NCBI GenBank assembly: GCA_023412515.1
Contig: JAEYNO010000115.1
Span: 1 to 13,236 of the forward strand
DNA from: Actinomycetes bacterium
GTDB lineage: Bacteria > Actinomycetota > Actinomycetes > Actinomycetales > Cellulomonadaceae
DNA: 13,236 bases
Reading direction: 5' to 3'
Shown: piece after piece, positions 1 to 7,529 of the stretch
Numbering within the stretch: the stretch's first letter is position 1
Layout of the letters: each line of letters begins with the position of its first letter
Notes under the pieces: model-generated
Seen by the model: the letters and a program-made list of their open reading frames with translations, nothing else
What the model was told of the DNA's origin: nothing
The model's database searches: none
Program-made: the position numbers and the translations under genes

Positions 1-1416
1 GCCGGTGCCGGGCCGGCGACGAGCCCGGTCGCGGACCGTGCGACGACGACCGACGGGGATCCGCACGACCCCGTGCTCCCCCGGGCCGCCGTCCTCGACC
101 TCGCCGCCCGCCGCCCGCCGCGCACGCGCTCGGACGCACCGCTGCCCGTGGCCGACGGCGACCTCGTCGCGACGCTGACGCGCGCGGTGCTCGACCTCGA
201 CGACTCGTACCTCGCGGTGCAGGGACCGCCCGGGACGGGCAAGACGTACACGGGTGCGCGCGTGATCGCGGCGCTCGTCGCGCAGGGGTGGCGCGTGGGT
301 GTGGTCGCGCAGTCGCACGCCGTGGTCGAGAACCTGCTGCGCGGCGTCGCCGGTGCGGGTGTGCCGCGCGACGCGATCGCGAAGAAGGCGCCGGGCGCGT
401 CGGACGGCCGCACGGCCGACCCGGACGCGCCGTGGACGTGGGTGCCCGACGCGGGGTTCGGCGCGTTCTGGGCCGCGCACCCCGGCGGGGCCACGGGTGC
501 GGGCGCGGTGCTGGGCGGCACGGCGTGGGACCTCGTCAACGCGACGCGCCTGCCCGGCGGTCCGCTCGACCTGCTGGTGGTCGACGAGGCCGGGCAGTTC
601 TCGCTCGCGAACACGTTCGCGGTCGCGGGCGCGGCGCGGAACCTGCTGCTGCTGGGTGACCCGCAGCAGCTTCCGCAGGTCAGCCAGGGCACGCACCCCG
701 AGCCCGTGGACCGCAGCGCGCTGGGCTGGCTGACCGACGGGCACGACACGCTGCCCGCGGCCCTCGGCTACTTCCTGCCCGTGACGTACCGCCTGCACCC
801 GGCGCTGTGCGAGGCCGTGTCGACGCTGTCGTACGAGGGCCGCCTGCACGCCGCGCCCGCCGCGGCCGAGCGCTCGCTCGACGGCGTCGCACCCGGTGTG
901 CACGGCGTGCTGGTCGACCACACCGGCAACGCGGTCGCGTCCCCGGAGGAGGCCGACGCCGTGGTCCGGCTGGTCGCCGACCTCGTCGGGCGCACCTGGC
1001 GCGACCCGCGCGCCGCGACCCCCGAGCGCCCGCTCGCGCCGGAGGACGTGCTGGTGGTCGCGGCGTACAACGCGCAGGTGTGGACGGTGCGACGTGCGCT
1101 CGACGACGCCGGGTTCACCGGCACGCGCGTCGGCACGGTCGACAGGTTCCAGGGCCAGGAGGCACCCGTCGCGGTCGTCACGACCGCCGCGTCGTCACCC
1201 GCGCAGGTGCCGCGCGGCCTCGACTTCCTGCTCGACCGCAACCGGCTCAACGTCGCCGTGTCCCGCGGCCAGTGGGCCGCGTTCGTGGTGCGGTCCACGC
1301 ACCTCACCGAGACGCTGCCGCGGCGCCCCGAGTCGCTCGAGCGGCTGGGCGCGTTCGTCGGGCTGACGACACGGTCGGTGGTGGCGCTGCCGGAACCGGT
1401 GGGCACGCGCGCCTGA
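1..1416 (+). CDS. SF1 (Upf1/Dna2-like) helicase C-terminal part, probable RecB-like nuclease/helicase; 5' truncated by window
   Basis: The frame is open from base 1, so the gene starts upstream; a GTG at 73 is only an internal candidate. About 471 residues are visible and hold a complete AAA/superfamily-1B helicase core. Walker A GPPGTGKT is at bases 223-246, Walker B LLVVDEAGQF at 571-600, and motif III GDPQQLPQ starts at 655. VDRFQGQE is at 1138-1161 and DRNRLNVAVSRGQ (motif VI) at 1234-1272. The family uses ATP to unwind or translocate on nucleic acid in the cytoplasm. The Dna2/Upf1-like motif spelling and the C-terminal helicase placement resemble TM0106-family RecB-like proteins, in which a PD-(D/E)XK nuclease domain precedes the helicase. 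That domain would lie outside the window, so the nuclease half is inference. No stop or frameshift interrupts the visible part. It looks unrelated to the sigma-factor block starting about 170 bases downstream. Confidence 0.88.
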   Translation, partial: AGAGPATSPVADRATTTDGDPHDPVLPRAAVLDLAARRPPRTRSDAPLPVADGDLVATLTRAVLDLDDSYLAVQGPPGTGKTYTGARVIAALVAQGWRVGVVAQSHAVVENLLRGVAGAGVPRDAIAKKAPGASDGRTADPDAPWTWVPDAGFGAFWAAHPGGATGAGAVLGGTAWDLVNATRLPGGPLDLLVVDEAGQFSLANTFAVAGAARNLLLLGDPQQLPQVSQGTHPEPVDRSALGWLTDGHDTLPAALGYFLPVTYRLHPALCEAVSTLSYEGRLHAAPAAAERSLDGVAPGVHGVLVDHTGNAVASPEEADAVVRLVADLVGRTWRDPRAATPERPLAPEDVLVVAAYNAQVWTVRRALDDAGFTGTRVGTVDRFQGQEAPVAVVTTAASSPAQVPRGLDFLLDRNRLNVAVSRGQWAAFVVRSTHLTETLPRRPESLERLGAFVGLTTRSVVALPEPVGTRA

Positions 1417-1525
1417 CGGGCCTTCGCGGCGGCGACCATCGCTGTTCACCCCAGGGCCGTGACACCCGGGGCCGGACGACGCGACGGTGGGCGGGGCCGG
1501 CCCGGGCGACCCGCGCCCCAGCGAA

Positions 1526-1541
1526 CGTGAGGCACATCACA
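1526..1541. promoter_or_regulatory. CRP/GlxR-like palindrome upstream of the ECF sigma gene
   Basis: The site reads CGTGA-N6-TCACA and matches the TGTGA-N6-TCACA consensus of CRP/GlxR-type regulators at 9 of 10 half-site bases, with the correct 6-base spacer. It lies 43 bases before the chosen GTG start at 1585, in the only sizeable gap in front of this gene. That the regulator is a CRP-family protein is inference from the motif. No clear -35/-10 pair was seen, so activation versus repression cannot be told. Confidence 0.6.
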
Positions 1542-1584
1542 GTCGCGCCAGGTGATCGTCGACCCCGGCGCGGGAGGCGAGGGT

Positions 1585-2148
1585 GTGAGGTCGAGGCAGG
1601 GCCGGTCGACGGAGAGGCGGCGGACGATCGAGCACGACCAGTCGTTCCGGACGTTCTTCCGGACCGTCGCGCCGGAGGTGCGCCGCTGGGCCGCGAGGTC
1701 CGTCGGCCCGCACGTCGCGGACGACGTGGTCACCGAGACGTTCCTCGTCGCCTGGCGGCGCTGGGACGACCTGCCGGACGACGCCGACCATCGCCGCGCC
1801 TGGGTCTTCGTCGTCGCACGTCACAAGGCGGCGCACCTGCGCGACCGCGGCACGCGGGACTCCGCGCTGCGGACACGACTGGCAGCAGCCCCCCAGGACG
1901 ACACGGGCGACGTGGCCGACGCCGTCACCACCTCGACCCACGCCCGCGACGTCCTGTCCCGGCTCAGACCAGAGGACCGCGAGGTGCTCCTGCTCGTGGG
2001 CGTCGACGGGCTCGGCCCCGCCGACGCCGCGGCGGTCCTCGGGTGCAGCGTGACCGCCATGACCACGCGCCTGTCGCGCGCGCGACGCCGGCTGGAGGAC
2101 CTCATGTCCCGCACGGAGACGACCGACGACGTCCGGAGCGCCCCATGA
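1585..2148 (+). CDS. ECF-type RNA polymerase sigma factor (sigma-70 family)
   Basis: A 187-aa alternative sigma factor that would redirect RNA polymerase to a small regulon. Region 2 spans roughly residues 21-88 and includes DDVVTETFLVAWRRWDDL, the core-binding/-10 helix typical of the family. Region 4 is roughly 122-174, with LRPEDREVLLLVGVDGLG followed by the helix-turn-helix AAVLGCSVTAMTTRLSRARR. There is no region 1 or 3, so it is the ECF class. I chose GTG at 1585 because GGGAGG (1572-1577) lies 7 bases before it; the frame is also open to a GTG at 1552, which lacks such a site. The stop overlaps the ATG of the next gene (ATGA at 2145-2148), so the two are translationally coupled, as for a sigma factor and its membrane partner. 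A CRP-like site lies upstream. No ECF-style autoregulatory AAC/CGTC promoter was found. Confidence 0.9.
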   Translation: MRSRQGRSTERRRTIEHDQSFRTFFRTVAPEVRRWAARSVGPHVADDVVTETFLVAWRRWDDLPDDADHRRAWVFVVARHKAAHLRDRGTRDSALRTRLAAAPQDDTGDVADAVTTSTHARDVLSRLRPEDREVLLLVGVDGLGPADAAAVLGCSVTAMTTRLSRARRRLEDLMSRTETTDDVRSAP

Positions 2149-3230
2149 CCGACGACGACACCCGCGCGCTGCGCGACCTCGCCGAGCAGCTGGGCCTGCG
2201 GCCCACGCCGCCGCCGGCGCGCGACGAGACCCCCGACCCCGACCCCGCCTGGACCGAACGGATGCTCGCGCGGGTCGAGGGCGCCCGCGCGGCGCCCACC
2301 CTGCTCACGAGCCGACGGCGACGGCCGCCGGTCCGCGCGTGGGCAGCCGCCGCGTGCGCCGTCCTGGTGCTGGTGGTCGCCGGCGTCGTCGTCGGGCAGC
2401 CGTCGGGTGCCGTCGCCGCACCCCCCGTGCTGACGTTCACGGACGTCCCGCCCGACGGGCTCGGGCCGGAGTCCGGCACCCCCGCCCGAGACGCGCTCCT
2501 CGCCATCGCCGCGTCCGCACGCCAGCAGGCTCCCGCCGAGCGACCCGCAGGCGCCACGACCCAGCACGTCCGCACCGAGCAGTGGCGCCTCGAGCTGAGC
2601 GTCGACACCGAGACGACGCGCAGGACCACTCGCCCCACGTCGAACGACGCCTGGCTGCTGCCCGACGGCCGCACGCGCTACCGCGAGGTCGCGACGGCCC
2701 CCGCCTTCTCGCCCGCCGGGCAGATCGTCGGCTCCGACCAGAGCGCCGGCGACCTCCTGCGTGACGAGCTCGGGACGTTCGTCGAGGACCCGCTGGGCGC
2801 GCAGCACCTGCCCCGCGACCCGCAGCAACTGGTCGACCTCTGGCTGGCCGACGACCGCTTCCCGTCCGACCCGCTGCCCACCACCGGGACGACGATCATG
2901 GTGCACGACATCGAGCACCTCTTCGACACGTGGGTCGTCGACCCGGACGTCGCGGCGACCGTGTGGGAGGCGCTCGCCGGGCTCCCCGGCGTGCGCGACC
3001 TCGGCGAGACGAGCGACCGACTGGGTCGAGGCGGGCACGGCTTCGGCGTCTGGGACGAGCGGAGCGGCGAGCTCACCGTCCTCGTGGTCGACCCCGTCGA
3101 CGGCGCGTTGCTCGGCGTCGAGACGGTGCTGTTCGCGTACCCCGGTCTCGACGAGCCACGACCTCTGGACGAGGCAGAGGTCGGGAGCTTCACGGCCTAC
3201 GTCTCGGCGGAATGGGTCACCGCCCCATGA
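2145..3230 (+). CDS. Single-pass membrane protein, CU044_5270-like partner of ECF sigma (putative anti-sigma/sensor)
   Basis: A 361-aa protein starting at the ATG that overlaps the sigma stop. Residues 1-64 form a charged cytoplasmic segment ending in a basic SRRRRPP stretch. Residues about 65-84 (AWAAAACAVLVLVVAGVVVG) form one transmembrane helix. The remaining ~275 residues would lie outside the membrane, giving N-in topology. Its position directly after an ECF sigma gene and its TEQWRLEL-like stretch resemble the actinobacterial CU044_5270 family, whose biochemical role is not established as far as I know. It lacks the HxxxCxxC zinc-anti-sigma motif, so calling it an anti-sigma factor rests on context alone. 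The extracytoplasmic part has no recognised catalytic motif and no cysteines outside the membrane segment that I noticed. The stop is followed immediately by a CRP-like palindrome, marking the boundary to the export genes. Confidence 0.8.
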   Translation: MTDDDTRALRDLAEQLGLRPTPPPARDETPDPDPAWTERMLARVEGARAAPTLLTSRRRRPPVRAWAAAACAVLVLVVAGVVVGQPSGAVAAPPVLTFTDVPPDGLGPESGTPARDALLAIAASARQQAPAERPAGATTQHVRTEQWRLELSVDTETTRRTTRPTSNDAWLLPDGRTRYREVATAPAFSPAGQIVGSDQSAGDLLRDELGTFVEDPLGAQHLPRDPQQLVDLWLADDRFPSDPLPTTGTTIMVHDIEHLFDTWVVDPDVAATVWEALAGLPGVRDLGETSDRLGRGGHGFGVWDERSGELTVLVVDPVDGALLGVETVLFAYPGLDEPRPLDEAEVGSFTAYVSAEWVTAP

Positions 3231-3246
3231 TGTGACCCACGCCACA
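3231..3246. promoter_or_regulatory. CRP/GlxR-like palindrome upstream of the lipoprotein-ABC export operon
   Basis: TGTGA-CCCACG-CCACA begins on the base after the stop of the preceding gene. It matches TGTGA-N6-TCACA at 9 of 10 half-site bases with the right spacer. It is the second such site in the block, the first being in front of the sigma gene at 1526-1541, so both halves may answer to the same CRP-family regulator. It sits 101 bases before the lipoprotein ATG, which leaves room for a promoter in between. This supports 3332 rather than 3257/3260 as the lipoprotein start. Binding is inferred. Confidence 0.6.
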
Positions 3247-3276
3247 TCGTCGGGCGGTGATGCCGACCGACGGTCC

Positions 3277-3282
3277 GGGAGG
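3277..3282 (+). promoter_or_regulatory. Strong Shine-Dalgarno of the leader ORF
   Basis: GGGAGG lies 5 bases before GTG at 3288. It is the best ribosome-binding site between the CRP-like palindrome and the lipoprotein. It does not serve the lipoprotein frame directly, and this is what points to the short coupled leader ORF. Confidence 0.55.
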
Positions 3283-3287
3283 ACGGG

Positions 3288-3335
3288 GTGACGAGGCGCC
3301 TCCCGCGCCCCCGGACCCGAGGCGGCGCCCGATGA
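3288..3335 (+). CDS. Putative 15-codon Arg-rich leader peptide, translationally coupled to the lipoprotein
   Basis: GTG at 3288 follows GGGAGG by 5 bases and opens a 15-codon frame reading VTRRLPRPRTRGGAR, then TGA at 3333-3335. The stop overlaps the lipoprotein ATG as ATGA (3332-3335), the same coupling used elsewhere in this block. Six of the fifteen residues are arginine. The arrangement suggests a leader whose translation controls or feeds initiation at the lipoprotein start. The small size and the base composition, in which Arg codons are common in any frame, mean it could be chance. No attenuator hairpin was established. Confidence 0.4.
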   Translation: MTRRLPRPRTRGGAR

Positions 3336-4246
3336 CCCACCACCCCGCACGCACCCGACGACTCGCCCTGGGTGCGACCGCCGCGGTCGCGCTCGTCACG
3401 GGCTGCAGCGGCGGCGGCGACCCCGCGCCGACCCCGACGCTCGACCTCACCGACTCCGCGCTCGTCGCGGGCGCGTACGCCAACCCGCTCGACCCGGTGA
3501 TGTTCCCCGACCCCACCGAGCTCGCCACCCTCACCTCCGCCGCCGAGGCCCTGATCACGACCTGCATGGCGGAGCACGGGTTCACCTACGTGCCCGGCGA
3601 CGCGTTCCCTCGTCGACGCACCGCGGCGGACGCCCAGTACACCTACTCGGTGACCGACCCCGCGGTGGCCGCGGAGTTCGGGTTCCACCCTGCGAGCTGG
3701 GTGGAAGAGGTGCGCTCCGCCTCCGGGTCGCGTCCGTCGCCGGTTCCCGGGTACGACGAGGCGCTGTTCGGCCAGAAGGACAAGACCGAGGTCACCGACG
3801 ACCAGGGCACCGTCATCGCGACGTACGACCCCGACTCCTGCGTCGGCCGCGCGAAGGACTCCGTGACCCCCGACTGGGCGGCCCAGGAACGGACCTTCAC
3901 CATCGCCGCCGACATCCTCCTCGACGTCGCGGACCGTGTGCAGCAGGACGACGAGGTCACCGCGGCGATGAAGGACTGGAGCACGTGCATGCGGGACCGC
4001 GGCTTCACGTACTCGAGCCCCATGGAGGCCAACGGCGACGAGAGGTTCGGCACCGACCTGCCCACCGCGGAGGAGATCCCGGTCGCCGTGGCGTCGGCGC
4101 AGTGCCAGCACGACTCCGGGCTCCTGCGGACCTGGTCGCGCGTCCGCGCCACTCTCACGCAGGCCGCGCTCGACGCGCACCCCGGGATCGTGTCCGAATG
4201 GCTCAGCATGCAGCGGTCCGCCGTCGACCGCGCCGGCGAGCGGTGA
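3332..4246 (+). CDS. Secreted lipoprotein with duplicated CMxxxGFTY motif; first gene of export operon
   Basis: A 304-aa protein of unknown function. The ATG at 3332 gives a textbook lipoprotein signal: basic n-region (ARTRR), hydrophobic ALGATAAVALV, and lipobox VTGC with the lipidated cysteine at residue 25, followed by a Gly/Pro/Thr linker. The frame is open further upstream to GTG 3257/ATG 3260, but that start would bury the signal behind 25 Pro/Arg-rich residues. The mature part carries four more cysteines. C78 and C219 sit in matching motifs (TTCMAEHGFTY and STCMRDRGFTY), each followed later by a single cysteine (C170 and C258), suggesting an internal duplication and possibly two disulfides. 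It would be anchored on the outer face of the membrane. Its stop overlaps the GTG of the adaptor gene (GTGA at 4243-4246), so it is tied to the exporter. A substrate-binding or accessory role is inference. Confidence 0.8.
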   Translation: MTHHPARTRRLALGATAAVALVTGCSGGGDPAPTPTLDLTDSALVAGAYANPLDPVMFPDPTELATLTSAAEALITTCMAEHGFTYVPGDAFPRRRTAADAQYTYSVTDPAVAAEFGFHPASWVEEVRSASGSRPSPVPGYDEALFGQKDKTEVTDDQGTVIATYDPDSCVGRAKDSVTPDWAAQERTFTIAADILLDVADRVQQDDEVTAAMKDWSTCMRDRGFTYSSPMEANGDERFGTDLPTAEEIPVAVASAQCQHDSGLLRTWSRVRATLTQAALDAHPGIVSEWLSMQRSAVDRAGER

Positions 4247-5554
4247 CCGTGTCCGCGCGTCGCGCCGTGGCCACGGGCGCCGCGGTCCTGGGCCTCGTCG
4301 CGGCGGGCGTCACGGGCGGCTGGCTCCTGCACTCGCCCGACGAGAGGATCGCCGTGACGGTCCCGCCGACCGTCGTGACGGCGGACGTGCGCTCGGCCAC
4401 CCTGACGACACGGTACGACGGGGACGGCACCTTCAGCGCCGGTGGCGTGGTCGCGGTGCACGTGGCACCTCCCTCCGGCATGACGGCCGTCGTGACGGCT
4501 TCGCCCCGATCGGCCGGGGACGTCGCCGAGTGGTGCTCCCCGGTGGTCGAGGTCAGCGGGCGCCCCGTGCTGGTGCTGCACGGTGAGATCCCGCTCCACC
4601 GCGACCTCACGGGCGGCGACGAAGGCGCAGACGTGCGCCGGTTGCAGAGCGCTCTCCGGGACTGCGGGACGCGGGTCGCCGTCGACGGGGTCTTCGGGCA
4701 AGCGACAGCGGCCGCGCTCACGCAGGTGTACCGACGGGCCGGGTACGCACCCGTGACGGCGGCCTCGAGCGCCCTTCAGCCCACGGACGCCACCGCCGCA
4801 GAACCCACCGCTCCCGACGCCGGCGGTGCCGTGTCGACGGTCGGTCACGTGCTGCGCGCGAGCGCGGAGGCCGACCCCGACGGCACGGACGCCGCCGAGC
4901 CCGGCGCGGTCGACGACCGACCGCAGCCGCTCACCCCGCCGGCACCGGCAGCCGGACCGACGCCCGCGCCGTCGCCCTCACCGTCGCCCGCGCCGACGGT
5001 CGTCGCACCGCGCGGCGAGCTGCTCTTCGTGCCGTCCGCGCCGCGCGTCGGGTCGGTCGCCGCACCCGGGCTCCCACCCGCCGACGTCCCCGTCGCGACC
5101 CTGACCCTCGCCGGAGACCGCTTCCGCTTCGTCCTGTCCGCGGCGCAACGGGCCGCCGTGTCCGAGGGCACCCCCGTCGTCGTGAGCCGTGACGGCTGGA
5201 GCGAGACCACCACGCTCCCGAGCCTGCCGGACCTCCCCACCGTCGACGAGACGGGGGCGCCGACCTACCCGGTGGAGCTGGTCCTCACCACCGAGGTGCC
5301 GTCGGCCTCCTACGGGCAGGCAGGGCGCTTCGACATCACCGTCGGCTCCCCCGACCCGTACGAGCTCGTGGTGCCGGTCTCGGCGGTCTACGACACCCCC
5401 GACGGGACCGTCGTGCTGCGCGCGAGCGGCGCGGACGGCGGCACTCCGCCACCCCCGGAGAGGGTCGAGGTGCGTGTCGTCGCGTCCGCCGAGGGACACG
5501 TGGCGCTCGAGGTCGTCGCGGGTTCGCTGCGCGCCGGGGACCAGGTGGTCGTCG

Positions 5555-5565
<11 letters not shown>
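4243..5565 (+). CDS. Peptidoglycan-binding membrane-fusion (periplasmic-adaptor-like) protein of ABC exporter
   Basis: A 440-aa protein starting at GTG 4243, overlapping the previous stop (GTG 4249 is an alternative). An N-terminal signal anchor covers about residues 9-29. Residues ~34-120 resemble the first half of an HlyD/MacA-type adaptor. Residues ~121-168 are a PG_binding_1 domain (GGDEGADVRRLQSALRD, then VDGVFGQATAAAL). A low-complexity stretch at about 228-256 (PAPAAGPTPAPSPSPSPAP) is followed by beta-barrel and membrane-proximal segments to residue 440. MacA-type proteins couple an ABC pump to an outer channel through a helical hairpin. Here the hairpin position is taken by the peptidoglycan-binding domain and a flexible linker, fitting a monoderm envelope. 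It probably holds the pump against the wall. The neighbouring ATPase and permease are its expected partners. Domain calls are by eye. Confidence 0.83.
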
Positions 5566-6237
<672 letters not shown>

Positions 6238-6241
<4 letters not shown>

Positions 6242-7434
6242 GACGGGTCGCGACGCGGGCGGACTGGCGGCTCATCGCGGCCCACGCGGTCGCGGCGACG
6301 GCCCGCCGCCCGGGCAAGTCCTTGCTGACCGCGGTGGGGGTCGCCCTCGGGATCGCCGTGTTCCTCGTCACGGTCGGCTGGTCCCAGACGGTCGGCTCGC
6401 AGATCAACCAGACGTTCGACGCGCTCGCCGCGACCGAGCTGCGCGTCCGGGACACGCAGGCCGACGTGGCCGTCGACGCCGCGATGCCGGCGGACTTCGA
6501 GGAGCGCGTCCGACGGATCCACGGCGTGGTGGCCGCAGGACGTCTGTGGGAGGGCGGCACGCTTCCCGTGCGCGCGTCGGAACCGGCGGCACCCGTCTCC
6601 CTCCCCGTGCTGGCGGTCGACCCAGGGGTGTTCACGGCTGCCGGGGTCACGGTGCGCGCCGGGCGCCTCCCGGACGCGGCGACGGTCTCGACCGGCGAGC
6701 CCGTGGTCGTGCTCGGGCCGGGTGCTGCGGCCGCGCTGGGCGTCACGGCCGTCCCGCCGGACGTGTCGATCCGCGTCGGCGACACGGACGCGCTGCTCCT
6801 CGGCGTCCTCGGCACGCCGGGGACGGCACAGGAGCTCGACCGCGCCGTGCTGGTGACGACGACGTCGCCCGTCGGACCGGGACGGACCGCACTTCCGCCC
6901 CGGCAGATGACGGCGCTCGTCCGGACGGAGCTCGGCGCGGCGGGCGTCGTGGCCCGGGCGCTGCCGGTGGCGGTACGGCCCGACACCCCGGGCAGGATCG
7001 GGGTCCTCGTGCCGCCCGAGCCGACGTCGCTGCGGTCGGACGTGCAGTCGTCGCTGAACACCCTCGCGCTCGGGGCCGCCGGTCTCTCGCTGCTCATCGG
7101 CGCCGTCGGGATCATGAACGCCATGCTGATGTCCGTGGGACAGCGGTCCGGGGAGATCGGGCTGCGGCGGTCCCTGGGCGCGGCCCGCCGGCACGTGGTC
7201 GCGCAGTTCCTGCTGGAGGGTGCGTTGCTCGGCGCGGTGGGGGCGCTGGTCGGCACCGTGGCCGGCGAGGCCGCTCTCGTCGGAGTGGCCGTCGCGCACG
7301 GCTGGTCACCCGTGCTCGACCGCGCCCTCGTGGTCGTGGCGCCGTGCGCCGGGGTGCTCATCGGCACGCTCGCGTCGGTCCACCCGGCGTTGCGGGCGGC
7401 GGCGATCCATCCGGCCGCAGCGCTCCGCACCTGA
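6238..7434 (+). CDS. ABC transporter permease, MacB/FtsX family
   Basis: A 398-aa permease starting at the GTG that overlaps the ATPase stop. TM1 is about residues 28-48 (LLTAVGVALGIAVFLVTVGW), followed by a ~220-residue extracytoplasmic MacB-type domain. Three C-terminal helices lie at about 275-300, 324-354 and 362-382. Between TM2 and TM3 is the conserved cytoplasmic RSGEIGLRRSLGA stretch that contacts the ATPase in FtsX/MacB proteins. The four-helix layout and length match the family, whose members act as mechanotransmission pumps rather than classical importers. With the ATPase, the peptidoglycan-binding adaptor and the lipoprotein it completes a four-gene tripartite-like exporter. It is the last gene of the unit; the next gene is 95 bases away with its own ribosome-binding site. 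Confidence 0.93.
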
Positions 7435-7488
7435 GCCCTCGGGCGCACCCGGCGCGTCGCTCCCCGCGCGGGCCGCGCTCCGGCCACG

Positions 7489-7494
7489 TAGCGT
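7489..7494 (+). promoter_or_regulatory. Possible -10 element for the G6PD-like gene
   Basis: TAGCGT fits the actinobacterial TAnnnT -10 pattern and lies 36 bases before the GTG start in the 95-bp gap after the permease. No convincing -35 was seen 16-18 bases upstream, so this is a weak call. Confidence 0.25.
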
Positions 7495-7529
7495 CGAGAC
7501 GGCCCGCACCCCGCACCCGGAGGTCGCCC

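Noticed and set aside
1494..1503. Palindrome GGGCCGGCCC after the helicase gene as a terminator
   Set aside because: Ten bases of G/C palindrome are common by chance at this base composition and leave no proper loop.
807..2144. Upstream extension of the CU044-like gene frame through the helicase and sigma genes
   Set aside because: The region is covered by genes with real motifs in other frames. The ATG at 2145 with ATGA coupling and the normal N-terminus make it the start.
3257..3331. Earlier GTG/ATG starts for the lipoprotein
   Set aside because: They would place 25 Pro/Arg-rich residues before a complete lipoprotein signal and begin only about 11 bases after a regulatory palindrome, with no good ribosome-binding site.
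4930..5000. Short GC repeats resembling a minisatellite
   Set aside because: They encode the Pro/Ala/Ser linker of the adaptor, and coding repetition explains them.
7463..7472. Palindrome CCCGCGCGGG after the permease as a terminator
   Set aside because: Short, loop-less and made only of G and C; no better hairpin was seen in this gap.
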